From contig JBMHBX010000004.1 of assembly GCA_049890215.1 (NCBI GenBank), forward strand, positions 1 to 62,751: a stretch of 62,751 bases of DNA. The letters run 5' to 3'. The position numbers and the translations under genes were made by a program. The notes beneath the pieces are model-generated. The model was not told the DNA's origin. It was given only the letters and a program-made list of their open reading frames with translations, and did not search any database. Of the stretch, positions 17,336 through 26,679 are shown one piece after another. Source of the stretch: UBA685 sp049890215 (GTDB taxonomy: Bacteria; Pseudomonadota; Alphaproteobacteria; Puniceispirillales; Puniceispirillaceae). Numbering within the stretch: position 1 is the stretch's first letter; each line of letters begins with the position of its first letter.

Positions 17336-18361
17336 ATGAACGCGATTTTTCAACCATTATCATCGCAGGGTTTTTTGCTGGCAGATGGCGCAACAGGCAC
17401 GAATCTATTCGCCAAAGGATTAATGACAGGTGACGCCCCTGAATTATCGAATCTGACCGCGCCTGAAAAAATAACAGAGCTGCATAATGAGTTCATTCTT
17501 GCCGGCTCTGATATTATTCTGACCAACTCATTTGGCGGCACGTCTTATCGTTTGAAACTTCACAATGCAGATGACAAGGTAGCTGAGGTCAACAAAGCTG
17601 CTGCTATGATTGCCCGCAAGGCCGCTGATGCGAGTGACAGGCCTGTCTTTGTTGCTGGATCTATGGGGCCGACTGGTGAATTATTTATACCTCTGGGTGC
17701 GCTTGATGAGGCAGGCGCTGTGGCGGCCTTTCGTGAGCAGGCTGAGGCGCTCGCAGATGGCGGCGCTGATATTTTGTGGATTGAGACAATGTCATCTCAT
17801 GAAGAGGTGATGGCAGCCATCTCAGCGGCAAAAACGACTGGCCTGCCTGTTTTTGTGACGATGACTTTTGATACCGCCGGGCGAAGCATGATGGGTATTG
17901 AGCCTCATGATTTTGCTGATAAGGCAATTGTGGCCGGTGTTGCCGGATTTGGCGCTAATTGTGGTATAGGTCCGGCAGAATTGCTGCATAGCTTATTTGG
18001 GATGGTAGAAGCATCAAATCACCATGAAGATGTGGTGCTTATTGCGAAAGGCAATTGTGGGATTCCTGCCTATGTAGATGGTGAGATTCATTATCATGGC
18101 ACGCCAGAACTGATGGCTGATTATGCGCTTGCAGCCTATCGCGCTGGTGCTTCGATCATTGGTGGGTGTTGTGGGACGACACCGGCTCATATTGCGGCCA
18201 TGAGGCAAGCGCTTGAAGCGTATCTTGCACAGCCGCATGGCAGGCAAGAGATCACACAGCAAGAAGCAGCCTCATTGCTTGGCCAGCCATGGGCAAATGT
18301 GCCAACACCGCCCCAAACTGATAATAAAGCAAAGGCAAGACGCCGCAGAAGAAAGACGTGA
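17336..18361 (+). CDS. homocysteine S-methyltransferase family protein (betaine-homocysteine type)
   Basis: 341 residues from the ATG at 17336, with GAGGG upstream. It is a TIM-barrel zinc methyltransferase: DGATGTNLF at the start, the zinc ligand Cys in GANCGIGP, and the paired Cys of IGGCCGTTPAHI. The family moves a methyl group from betaine, dimethylsulfoniopropionate-derived donors or S-methylmethionine to homocysteine to form methionine. The donor cannot be set from sequence; a betaine-type (Bmt) enzyme is my best guess in a marine alphaproteobacterium. The basic tail (KARRRRRKT) is short. Confidence 0.85.
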   Translation: MNAIFQPLSSQGFLLADGATGTNLFAKGLMTGDAPELSNLTAPEKITELHNEFILAGSDIILTNSFGGTSYRLKLHNADDKVAEVNKAAAMIARKAADASDRPVFVAGSMGPTGELFIPLGALDEAGAVAAFREQAEALADGGADILWIETMSSHEEVMAAISAAKTTGLPVFVTMTFDTAGRSMMGIEPHDFADKAIVAGVAGFGANCGIGPAELLHSLFGMVEASNHHEDVVLIAKGNCGIPAYVDGEIHYHGTPELMADYALAAYRAGASIIGGCCGTTPAHIAAMRQALEAYLAQPHGRQEITQQEAASLLGQPWANVPTPPQTDNKAKARRRRRKT

Positions 18362-18488
18362 TCTTCATTTGAGGCAATTGGCCCCTTGCGCTTTGGCATT
18401 TTAGGTGCATACTGCGCAACAAAAGAGCAAGATAAATGAGGCGCCTATTTGGCACTGGTACTGATTATTCCTATCAAGAGGCAAAATA

Positions 18489-20267
18489 ATGACACGCTAT
18501 CGTTCCCATAATTGTAGTGAATTAACACGCAGCCACGTTGGCCAAAGCGTTAAATTAGCAGGGTGGGTGCACCGCAAACGTGATCACGGGGGCCTTGTTT
18601 TTATCGATTTGCGTGATCATTTCGGGCTAACACAGCTTGTGGTTGATACTGATCATCCTGCCTTTGCTGAGGTGGAAGCGGTCAGAAATGAATCTGTCAT
18701 CTCTGTAACAGGGACTGTCAAAGAGCGCACCTCTGATACCATCAATGCGAAAATGGCAACGGGTGAAATTGAAATCATGATCACAGATTTCGAATTATTA
18801 TCCGCTGCTGATACATTGCCCTTGCAGGTAAATTCAGACGAAGATTCAGGTGAAGAGACAAGATTGCGCTATCGGTATCTTGATTTGCGCCGGGCGCGCC
18901 CTCATGCAAATATTCTGCTGAGATCACAGATTATCCAATCGATTCGTAACCGCATGGTGGCGCAAAATTTCACTGAATTTCAGACACCAATTTTGACAGC
19001 GTCATCTCCGGAAGGGGCACGTGACTTTTTGGTTCCTGCGCGTCTTCATCCGGGAAAATTCTATGCCTTGCCACAGGCACCACAGCAATTCAAACAATTA
19101 ATCATGGTCTCCGGCTTTGACAGATATTTCCAGATTGCCCCCTGTTTCAGAGATGAAGATAGCCGCGCTGACAGATCCCCTGGTGAATTTTATCAGCTTG
19201 ATTTAGAGATGAGCTTTGTCGAACAGCAAGATGTGTTTGATGCTGTGGAGCCTGTGATAAGAGGGGTGTTTGACGAATTCTCAAACCGCAAGGTTGATGA
19301 TGAATTCCCGCATATTACCTATGCTGATTCTATGCTGAAATACGGCTCTGATAAGCCAGATTTGCGTATCCCTATTGAAATTGCGGATGTGACAGATATT
19401 TTTGCCGGTTCAGGATTTTCTATTTTTGCGAAAAATATTGAAAAAGGCGCCATTGTGCGTGCTGTCCCGGGGCCAAAATGTGGATCACGTTCTATCGCTG
19501 ATCGCATGAATAGCTGGGCACAGGGCGAAGGTGCACCTGGCATGGGCTATATTATTTATGGCGAAGATGGCGAGGCACGAGGCCCGATTGCCAAAGCGCT
19601 TGGTGACGGTAAGACAGCTGAGATAAAGTCACGCCTTGGCCTGTCTGATGGTGATGCTGCCTTTTTTGCATGTGCCAAAGAATCAGAAGCTGCCTCTCTT
19701 GCCGGTAAGGCGCGTGTCAGGCTTGGCACAGAACATGGGCTGATGGAGGAAGATATCTTCAAATTCTGCTGGATCGTTGATTTCCCAATGTATGAAGCAG
19801 ATGAGACAACTGGTAAGATAGAATTCTCGCATAATCCGTTTTCGATGCCGCAAGGAGGTCTTGAAGCGCTTGAGACGCAAGACCCTTTATCTATTAAAGC
19901 ATGGCAATATGATCTTGTTTGTAATGGTATTGAATTATCGTCAGGCGCTATCCGAAATCACCTGCCGGAGGTGATGTATAAAGCCTTTGATATTGCAGGC
20001 TATGACAAACAGACAGTGGATAGTGAATTTGCCGGTATGATCTCTGCTTTCCAGTTTGGCGCCCCGCCGCATGGTGGCATTGCCCCTGGTATTGACCGCA
20101 TGGTGATGTTGATAGCTGATGAGCCAAATATTCGTGAGGTTATCTTATTCCCTATGAATGGTAAGGCAGAAGATTTGATGATGAATGCACCGTCACAAGT
20201 CTCTGATGCGCAATTGCATGAATTACATATCAGACGCGCCTTGCCGCCAAAGAAATCGCAAGATTAG
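18489..20267 (+). CDS. aspS: aspartyl-tRNA synthetase
   Basis: 592 residues, the bacterial-type length. There is an OB-fold anticodon-binding domain at the N-terminus (VKLAGWVHRKRDHGG), the class II motif 2 region (FRDEDSRADRSPGEFYQLDLE), a GAD-type insertion domain (about 300-420), and motif 3 (PPHGGIAPGIDRMVML). In most Alphaproteobacteria this enzyme is non-discriminating and works with GatCAB to make Asn-tRNA; not provable here. SD AGAGG precedes the ATG. It converges on ctaA with a two-base gap. Confidence 0.97.
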   Translation: MTRYRSHNCSELTRSHVGQSVKLAGWVHRKRDHGGLVFIDLRDHFGLTQLVVDTDHPAFAEVEAVRNESVISVTGTVKERTSDTINAKMATGEIEIMITDFELLSAADTLPLQVNSDEDSGEETRLRYRYLDLRRARPHANILLRSQIIQSIRNRMVAQNFTEFQTPILTASSPEGARDFLVPARLHPGKFYALPQAPQQFKQLIMVSGFDRYFQIAPCFRDEDSRADRSPGEFYQLDLEMSFVEQQDVFDAVEPVIRGVFDEFSNRKVDDEFPHITYADSMLKYGSDKPDLRIPIEIADVTDIFAGSGFSIFAKNIEKGAIVRAVPGPKCGSRSIADRMNSWAQGEGAPGMGYIIYGEDGEARGPIAKALGDGKTAEIKSRLGLSDGDAAFFACAKESEAASLAGKARVRLGTEHGLMEEDIFKFCWIVDFPMYEADETTGKIEFSHNPFSMPQGGLEALETQDPLSIKAWQYDLVCNGIELSSGAIRNHLPEVMYKAFDIAGYDKQTVDSEFAGMISAFQFGAPPHGGIAPGIDRMVMLIADEPNIREVILFPMNGKAEDLMMNAPSQVSDAQLHELHIRRALPPKKSQD

Positions 20268-20269
20268 CG

Positions 20270-21259
20270 TTAGCGTTTCTGGCTAAGGCCGTGCACACAC
20301 CAAAGACAGGCGCCAAGTAATAAGACGGCGCCCATTTGGTGTGCTGCGCCAAGCCAGACTGGCACACCATTTAGCAAAGTGAAAATGCCAAGTAAAAACT
20401 GGCAGATAACAATGATGCCGACCAAGGCGCCGCGCTGTCTGATGGCAGAGATACGGTTGGCGCGCCGCCACAAGCTTAGCACACCAATGACGGCCAAAAC
20501 CGCAATCCAACGATGATGGAATTGCGCTGAGGCAGGGTTATCAAACGGATCTGACAGCCCTTCTTCACCATATTCGACTGGCAAAAGGCCGTCTCCCATT
20601 AAGGGATATTCGTTATAGAGCAGGCCTGCATCCATGCCTGCGACAAAGGCGCCGGCAATAATTGTGGCAGCCACAATGCCAACCACTCCCATCAAATGAC
20701 CAGAGGGGCGGTCAGCTTTGCCATAGGTCAGGTTAAAGCTTGTCCATAATAACAAGCCATAGATAAACAGCGCCATACCAAGATGAGTCGCAAGCCGGTA
20801 TTGTGAGACGGTTGGATCTGACACCAGACCAGATTTCACCATCCACCATCCGATCACACCCTGGCTTGCGCCCAATAGCAAAAGGGCAAAAAGAGGCAAT
20901 TTGTACCCTGTGGGAATCATCTTGCGATACGCGAAATAAGCCAGAGGCAGGGCAAAGGCGATGCCAAGCAAGCGCCCCCATAAGCGATGGAAATATTCCC
21001 AAAAGAAAATCAGCTTAAATTCAGCAAGACTCATGCCATAATTGATATCCTGATATTCTGGTGAGGCTTGATAAAGCGTGAAAACGCGCATCCATTCTGC
21101 CTGCGATAAAGGGGGTAATGTGCCGATCAAAGGCCGCCATTCCACCATTGATAAGCCAGAGCCGGTCAGTCTTGTGATTCCGCCAATCACAACCATCAGA
21201 GCAACCAGTAGCGCCATCATATAAAGCCAGTAAGAAATCAAACGATTATGGGATGTCAT
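20270..21259 (-). CDS. ctaA: heme A synthase, COX15/CtaA family
   Basis: 329 residues, an integral membrane protein with about eight segments, the length of the alphaproteobacterial COX15-like heme A synthases. It oxidises heme O to heme A for cytochrome aa3 oxidase. Conserved features: GGITRLTGSGLSMVEW near residue 30, the histidine-containing FWEYFHRLWGR segment, and later heme-ligand His residues (RLATHLGMALF, FHHRWIAVL, GAAHQMGAVLLL). No other cytochrome oxidase gene is in the window. Confidence 0.95.
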   Translation of the reverse strand: MTSHNRLISYWLYMMALLVALMVVIGGITRLTGSGLSMVEWRPLIGTLPPLSQAEWMRVFTLYQASPEYQDINYGMSLAEFKLIFFWEYFHRLWGRLLGIAFALPLAYFAYRKMIPTGYKLPLFALLLLGASQGVIGWWMVKSGLVSDPTVSQYRLATHLGMALFIYGLLLWTSFNLTYGKADRPSGHLMGVVGIVAATIIAGAFVAGMDAGLLYNEYPLMGDGLLPVEYGEEGLSDPFDNPASAQFHHRWIAVLAVIGVLSLWRRANRISAIRQRGALVGIIVICQFLLGIFTLLNGVPVWLGAAHQMGAVLLLGACLWCVHGLSQKR

Positions 21260-21453
21260 AAATGGTTTGCCTTATTATCCTGTATCAATTCTTATGTTCT
21301 CTGCCTGTCAGGCTGACCAAGCCCGTGACAAGATATATGCCTGATAACATGATGACCCGGGAAAAGAAAACGGGCAATGCGTCGCAGGTATGCTCTTTTT
21401 TTCGGGCGATAAGCGAAAAAAAAAGAAATTTGCTGATTTTTTCTTGTTCTGTC

Positions 21454-21483
21454 CTTGACTCTATTGTTCGTAATCCCCACCTA
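21454..21483 (+). promoter_or_regulatory. sigma-32 (RpoH)-type heat-shock promoter of groESL
   Basis: -35 CTTGACT (21454-21460), 14-base spacer, -10 CCCCACCTA (21475-21483), close to the sigma-32 consensus CTTGAAA-N13/14-CCCCATNTA. It lies 126 bases before the groES start. There is no CIRCE inverted repeat, so control is probably through RpoH rather than HrcA. Confidence 0.7.
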
Positions 21484-21534
21484 TCGTTCAGAACAGTCAC
21501 GATGGGGAGATCTCGCGGGACCTTTGCAGGTGCC

Positions 21535-21578
21535 ACAGGGCTGTTATTTGAATTTCACCATGGGGCTGAAAGCCCTGT
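21535..21578 (+). promoter_or_regulatory. mutually exclusive hairpins in the groES leader
   Basis: ACAGGGCT (21535-21542) can pair with AGCCCTGT (21571-21578). The same downstream strand can instead pair locally as GGGCT-GAA-AGCCC (21563-21575). The two folds exclude each other. They may only stabilise the mRNA or may be heat-sensitive. Confidence 0.35.
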
Positions 21579-21609
21579 TTAATTGTCGAGCTTGAATGGA
21601 GATTGAAGC

Positions 21610-21897
21610 ATGAAATTTAGACCGCTTCACGACCGCGTTGTTGTGCAACGCACAGAATCGGAAGAAAAAACAGCTGGCGGTATTATCATCCCGGATACAG
21701 CGAAGGAAAAGCCAATGCAGGGGACAGTGATCGCTGTTGGCTCTGGCGCACGTGATGAGCAGGGCAAAGTCCATGCACTTGACGTCAAAGAAGGCGACAA
21801 TGTGCTGTTTGGCAAATGGTCAGGCACAGAAGTGAAGCTTGATGGCGCTGATTATTTGATCATGAAAGAATCAGACATCATGGGCATTATTGATTAA
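21610..21897 (+). CDS. groES: co-chaperonin GroES
   Basis: 95 residues, standard length. It caps the GroEL ring. Motifs: KFRPLHDRVVVQR at the N-terminus, the mobile loop EEKTAGGIIIPDTAKEKP, and LFGKWSGTEVKLDG in the barrel. SD TGGAGA precedes the ATG. groEL follows after 65 bases in the same transcript, under the heat-shock promoter. Confidence 0.98.
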   Translation: MKFRPLHDRVVVQRTESEEKTAGGIIIPDTAKEKPMQGTVIAVGSGARDEQGKVHALDVKEGDNVLFGKWSGTEVKLDGADYLIMKESDIMGIID

Positions 21898-21962
21898 GCC
21901 ATAAGCGCTTAATTCTTACATCACTTATCAAACGATTTCATTGAAGATAGAGGGAAGTTAAC

Positions 21963-23612
21963 ATGGCTCCTAAAGACGTAAAATTCGGATCAGACGCCCG
22001 CACAAGAATGCTGGAAGGTGTCGATATCCTGGCAAATGCCGTTAAAGTAACCTTGGGCCCGAAAGGTCGCAATGTGGTGCTTGAAAAATCATTTGGCGCA
22101 CCGCGTATCACCAAAGATGGTGTGACAGTTGCCAAAGATATTGAGCTTAAGGATAAGTTCCAAAATATGGGTGCACAGATGGTGCGTGAAGTGGCATCAA
22201 AGGCAAATGATACTGCCGGTGATGGCACAACATCAGCGACCGTTCTGGCACAGGCAATTGCCCAAGAAGGCTCAAAAGCTGTTGCTGCTGGCATGAATCC
22301 GATGGATTTGAAGCGCGGCATTGATATGGCAGTTGAGGCTGTTGTTGGCTCATTGGAATCACAATCAAAGAAAATCACAACATCTGATGAAGTGGCACAA
22401 GTTGGCACAATCTCAGCAAATGGCGAAGGCGAAATCGGCAAGATGATCGCAGAAGCTATGGAACGTGTTGGTAACGAAGGTGTGATCACTGTTGAAGAAG
22501 CAAAAAGCCTTGAAACAGAGCTTGATGTGGTTGAAGGTATGCAGTTTGATCGTGGTTATTTGTCACCTTATTTCGTGACAGATAGCGAGAAAATGAAGGC
22601 AACATTGGAAGAGCCTTACATTCTTTTGCATGAAAAGAAGCTGTCAAACCTTCAGGACATGCTTCCTGTTCTGGAAAAGGTTGTGCAGTCTGGCCGCCCG
22701 CTTTTGATTATCGCAGAAGATATTGAAGGTGAAGCTTTGGCAACATTGGTTGTGAACCGTCTGCGTGCGGGCCTGAAGGTCGCTGCTGTGAAGGCACCTG
22801 GTTTCGGTGACCGCCGCAAAGCCATGTTGGAAGATATTGCGATTTTGACAAATGGCACAGTTATCTCTGACGAAGTTGGTATCAAGCTTGATGCTGTGAC
22901 TTTGGATATGCTTGGCTCAGCAAAGCGCGTTGAAATCACCAAAGAAGAGACAACCATTGTTGATGGTACTGGTGACAAAGCTGATATTGATGCACGCTGT
23001 AATCAAATCCGCGCTCAGGCAGAAGAAACAGCATCTGATTATGACCGTGAAAAGCTTCAGGAACGTCTTGCCAAATTGGCAGGTGGTGTCGCTGTTATCC
23101 GCGTTGGCGGTGCAACAGAAGTTGAAGTAAAAGAGCGTAAAGATCGCGTGGATGATGCAATGCACGCAACACGCGCTGCTGTCCAGGAAGGTATCGTGCC
23201 TGGTGGCGGTGTAGCGCTTGTGAAGTCAATCTCATCTCTTGATTCAGTCAAGACCGCAAATGGTGATCAGGAAGTGGGCGTCAATATTGTGCGCAGAGCG
23301 CTTCAGGCACCTGCACGTCAGATTGCAAATAATGCAGGCGCAGATGGCGCCGTCATCGTTGGCAAATTGATGGAAGGCACTGAAGCAACTGTTGGCTTTA
23401 ACGCACAATCTGGTGAGTTCACAGATCTTATCAAAGCTGGCGTGATTGACCCAACAAAGGTTGTTCGCTCATCTATTCAGAATGCAGCATCAGTGGCAGG
23501 TCTTCTTATCACAACCGAAGCAATGGTTGCTGAAAAAGATGAGCCAAAGTCAGCAGCCCCGGCAGCTCCTGATATGGGCGGCATGGGTGGTATGGGCGGT
23601 ATGGGCTTCTAA
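21963..23612 (+). CDS. groEL: chaperonin GroEL
   Basis: 549 residues, full length, ATP-driven folding chamber. Motifs: the ATP-site GDGTTSATVLAQAI (DGTTT-type motif), VEGMQFDRGYLSPYF in the apical region, GGGVAL in the second ATP loop, and a C-terminal GGM repeat tail. SD GAGGGAAG precedes the ATG. Codon use is cleaner and more biased than in neighbours, as expected for high expression. A terminator follows. Confidence 0.98.
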   Translation: MAPKDVKFGSDARTRMLEGVDILANAVKVTLGPKGRNVVLEKSFGAPRITKDGVTVAKDIELKDKFQNMGAQMVREVASKANDTAGDGTTSATVLAQAIAQEGSKAVAAGMNPMDLKRGIDMAVEAVVGSLESQSKKITTSDEVAQVGTISANGEGEIGKMIAEAMERVGNEGVITVEEAKSLETELDVVEGMQFDRGYLSPYFVTDSEKMKATLEEPYILLHEKKLSNLQDMLPVLEKVVQSGRPLLIIAEDIEGEALATLVVNRLRAGLKVAAVKAPGFGDRRKAMLEDIAILTNGTVISDEVGIKLDAVTLDMLGSAKRVEITKEETTIVDGTGDKADIDARCNQIRAQAEETASDYDREKLQERLAKLAGGVAVIRVGGATEVEVKERKDRVDDAMHATRAAVQEGIVPGGGVALVKSISSLDSVKTANGDQEVGVNIVRRALQAPARQIANNAGADGAVIVGKLMEGTEATVGFNAQSGEFTDLIKAGVIDPTKVVRSSIQNAASVAGLLITTEAMVAEKDEPKSAAPAAPDMGGMGGMGGMGF

Positions 23613-23646
23613 GACGCCATACCCATTACCCTATTTTATGAATGAA

Positions 23647-23678
23647 AGCGTCTGCGTCTTATCGCAGGCGCTTTTTTT
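23647..23678 (+). terminator. rho-independent terminator of groESL
   Basis: AGCGTCTGCG (23647-23656) pairs with CGCAGGCGCT (23663-23672) with one G-U pair, then a run of Ts to 23678. It lies between groEL and the convergent helicase gene. Confidence 0.88.
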
Positions 23679-23692
23679 ATGCATTGTTCTGA

Positions 23693-26485
23693 CTAGGCTG
23701 TGTCATCTTCGTCTTTGAAAAAATCCTTGGTCTTTGCAATCGCTTCTGACAGGGAAAGGCGTTCAATTTCAACACCTTCAGGAAAGGCATTTGTCAGCCT
23801 TGTGGGCAGGCGGCTATCCAGCATAACAAATATGCCTCTGTCTGTGTTGCGGCGGATAAGGCGGCCAAAGGCCTGACGTAACTTTAATCTTGTCAGCCTG
23901 TCTGTCCAGGCTTCGCGCCCGTGAAATTGCGCCCGCGCTTTATATAAAATATCAGGGCGGGGCCATGGCACACGGTCATAAACCATAATCCGCAAGGCCT
24001 CACCCGGCACATCCACACCGTCTCTGACAGCGTCTGTGCCAAGAAGACAAGCTTTGCTATCCTCACGAAATAGCTGAATGAGTGTGGATAAATTCATACG
24101 ATCAACATGTTGACTGAAAAGTGGCAGGCCATCTTGTGCCAGTTGCGGCAATAAGCTTTGATGGACGGCGCGTAATCTTTGAATCGCCGTAAACAGACCA
24201 AGCCCGCCACCTCCTGCGGCGGTAAATAGCGCATGCATAGCGCCTGCTGTCGCGGTGGCTCTGTCACGTGAGACATCATTGACCACAAATATTCTGGTAG
24301 AGGCAGCATAATCAAAAGGAGACGCATGATATGATATCATGGCAGGATGAGGCAAATGGGCAGCCCCGGTGAGCGTTTTGGCGCTTTGCCAGTCTGTGAT
24401 TTGTTTTGGCGTGCTGTCCTGTTCTGGTTGTTCATCTGCCAATTTTGTATCAGCCAGAGTGGCAGAGGTAATGGCCACACCATCAGCAGAGCGCAAAACA
24501 TGAGAAGCAAAAGGCAGGGTTGGATCAAGAAAATGACGGTGAAGCCCGATATCCGTATCTGCGCCATCGCGGCGGTTTAGCTGTGCCCAGTCAACAAATT
24601 CATCGCGCCCGTCTCCTGCCAGATCATAAAGCATGATAATCCATGAGGCCAAAGGCCCGTTCGCGCGCCTTTCAAGAGCTCTTGCAGCGCCTTCAAGACG
24701 TTGACGCATGGTCTGGTCAAGCTCTTCTGCCTGTTCATCAAGGATCTTGAATAATAATTTAGACAGCCTGTTCAAAGGCAAGGTAAGCGCCTCAAGCGCT
24801 TTTGCAAAATTGGCGCCTGTGGTTATGAGTGCCTCACTGCAAGGGGTGAGGGTGATTTGTATATCAAATAAGCTTGTTGTATCACTGGCACGTTGATAAA
24901 TGTCACGGCGCAGTTGAAAAAAGAATGCTTCTCCTGCGCCCATGGGAGCGCCTTCTGATAATCGGTTGCGCCACCCTTCGGCCGGCAGGCATCTGGCGGC
25001 TTCAGTTGCCTCTTCAAGGGCTTTCAGACCATCTTCGTCATTAGCGATTAATTCTTCAAGTCGTCTTCTGATCCCTCTTGCGCGTCCTTTGCGACCATCT
25101 TCGGCGCCTCTGACCCAGCGGCGCAATTCAGTGGCTTCCATAGCTGATAAGACAGCTGAAAAGGCAGAATCAGCGGCATCAAAGACATGATGGCCCTCAT
25201 CAAAGATAAGCCGGCGCGGGGTATTTGCATCTGTGAGCGCCGTTGGTGTGGCCCTGCCCATATTATCAAGCGCAGCGTTGATCATCACAAGCGCATGATT
25301 GGCAATGACGATATCGGCATGTTTTGCCCCGCGCACAGATTTTTCAACAAAGCATTTATGATAATGGGTGCAAGCAGAGTGTATACACTCACCCCGCCTG
25401 TCTGACAAAGAGGTGGTAGCACGAGGCCCCATCAAATCCACAAGCCAGGCAGGAAAGCTGGCGCCTGTCAGGTCACCATCGGGGCTTGCGGTTATCCAGC
25501 GTGCCATCAGCCCTAGCGCAGGTGCGATTTGTGGCTGACCTGCCATGGCGGATAACGCTTCTTCGAAATTAAGCAGACAAAGATAATTCTCGCGCCCTTT
25601 GCGGATAACCACTTTTTGGGCATGAGAGGAGGGGTATATCCGGGTCAGTTCATCTGCAATTTGTTGTTGCAGTGACCTTGTATAGGTAGAGACCCAGACA
25701 GCGCTGTTATTTTGATGGGCCCACAAGCTTGCCGGTGCGAGATAGCCAAGTGTTTTGCCAGTGCCAGTGCCTGCTTCTGCCAGCACCATTAATGGTTGCA
25801 TCTCTTCATCTGGTGTTGTGAATGTCTGAGACAGAGCAGCGGCATAGTCTGACTGGCTTTGTCGTATTTCAGCTGTCGGGCCAAGAATATCAGCTAATTT
25901 TTGACGCGCCGCCTCTGGCAGTACTGGTTTCAGGCCACCGGCGCCGCGCCCCGGCATGTCATCAACATCAGCAAGCCATTTGAACAAAGAGGCAGCCCGC
26001 GGGTTGGGCGGCGCGTTAAATGCCACCTCTTGTCCCAGATGAGTTAGGATAATAGCTGCCCATGGCCATCCGCCTCTTCCCATCATCTCAGCTAATTGTG
26101 TAATGATTTTCTGTTGAGGCTCTAACAGGCCTGCTAACTCATCCAACAGGGCAAAAGCGGCCTTGCCAATGATGACAGCTTCATCTTCGGCACCATTTGG
26201 TTTTGCCATACCAAGCGCTGCGGCAAGCCCTGCAGGGGTTGGCAGGCAAAACCGCGCCGGCCTGACAAATGCAAATAAGGTCATGACATCAAATGCGTGT
26301 GATATCTCATAGCCAAGGCGGCTTTCTGTCCATTTTGAATGGCATATCATCATAGGCTGATTTTGTGCTATCGCGGCGGCACGTTGTTTGGCAAAGCGCT
26401 CAATCGTGCCATCTGGTGTAACAATCACTGCGTCATTTATGACAGGATAAAGACAACTTAGCGCATATAGATCTGTGACAGCCAT
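23693..26485 (-). CDS. DinG-like ATP-dependent DNA helicase (superfamily 2, XPD-type)
   Basis: About 930 residues from the ATG at 26485 (AAGG upstream); the frame is open a further 35 codons. Helicase motifs: Walker A EAGTGTGKT about one third along, a Cys cluster after it (ECIHSACTHYHKC) consistent with an iron-sulfur domain, DEGH Walker B, and C-terminal motifs V-VI (DGVDVPGEA, RLKLRQAFGRLIRR). The first ~250 residues are extra and unassigned. DinG proteins unwind DNA and RNA-DNA structures. The gene faces groEL and is divergent from lysK. Confidence 0.88.
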   Translation of the reverse strand: MAVTDLYALSCLYPVINDAVIVTPDGTIERFAKQRAAAIAQNQPMMICHSKWTESRLGYEISHAFDVMTLFAFVRPARFCLPTPAGLAAALGMAKPNGAEDEAVIIGKAAFALLDELAGLLEPQQKIITQLAEMMGRGGWPWAAIILTHLGQEVAFNAPPNPRAASLFKWLADVDDMPGRGAGGLKPVLPEAARQKLADILGPTAEIRQSQSDYAAALSQTFTTPDEEMQPLMVLAEAGTGTGKTLGYLAPASLWAHQNNSAVWVSTYTRSLQQQIADELTRIYPSSHAQKVVIRKGRENYLCLLNFEEALSAMAGQPQIAPALGLMARWITASPDGDLTGASFPAWLVDLMGPRATTSLSDRRGECIHSACTHYHKCFVEKSVRGAKHADIVIANHALVMINAALDNMGRATPTALTDANTPRRLIFDEGHHVFDAADSAFSAVLSAMEATELRRWVRGAEDGRKGRARGIRRRLEELIANDEDGLKALEEATEAARCLPAEGWRNRLSEGAPMGAGEAFFFQLRRDIYQRASDTTSLFDIQITLTPCSEALITTGANFAKALEALTLPLNRLSKLLFKILDEQAEELDQTMRQRLEGAARALERRANGPLASWIIMLYDLAGDGRDEFVDWAQLNRRDGADTDIGLHRHFLDPTLPFASHVLRSADGVAITSATLADTKLADEQPEQDSTPKQITDWQSAKTLTGAAHLPHPAMISYHASPFDYAASTRIFVVNDVSRDRATATAGAMHALFTAAGGGGLGLFTAIQRLRAVHQSLLPQLAQDGLPLFSQHVDRMNLSTLIQLFREDSKACLLGTDAVRDGVDVPGEALRIMVYDRVPWPRPDILYKARAQFHGREAWTDRLTRLKLRQAFGRLIRRNTDRGIFVMLDSRLPTRLTNAFPEGVEIERLSLSEAIAKTKDFFKDEDDTA

Positions 26486-26679
26486 GCAGAGCCTTATTTT
26501 GCAAAAAACGTACCTTATAGTGTTATAAACATCTGCCAGATCATACGCCAGACCATAGGCCGGACAAGCAAGGTATTTTTCAGATCCCAAAAGAGGGATT
26601 TGGCAAAAATACTTGATTATCCCTTGTGCTTTGGCATAGGTTCTCGCATAGCAAAGATTTGAATAAGAGCGACTGCCTC

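Larger units (their letters stand above)
21260..21609. other. 350-base divergent intergenic region ctaA/groES
   Basis: It holds the heat-shock promoter of groES and its structured leader in the right half (listed separately). The left half (21260-21440), next to ctaA, shows only weak candidate promoter elements and a short CCCG-N11-CGGG dyad (21356-21374). No small gene or known RNA is recognised in it, and no CIRCE operator. Confidence 0.6.

Noticed and set aside
21440..21609. CIRCE (HrcA) operator before groES
   Set aside because: The TTAGCACTC-N9-GAGTGCTAA repeat is absent; a sigma-32 promoter explains heat control.
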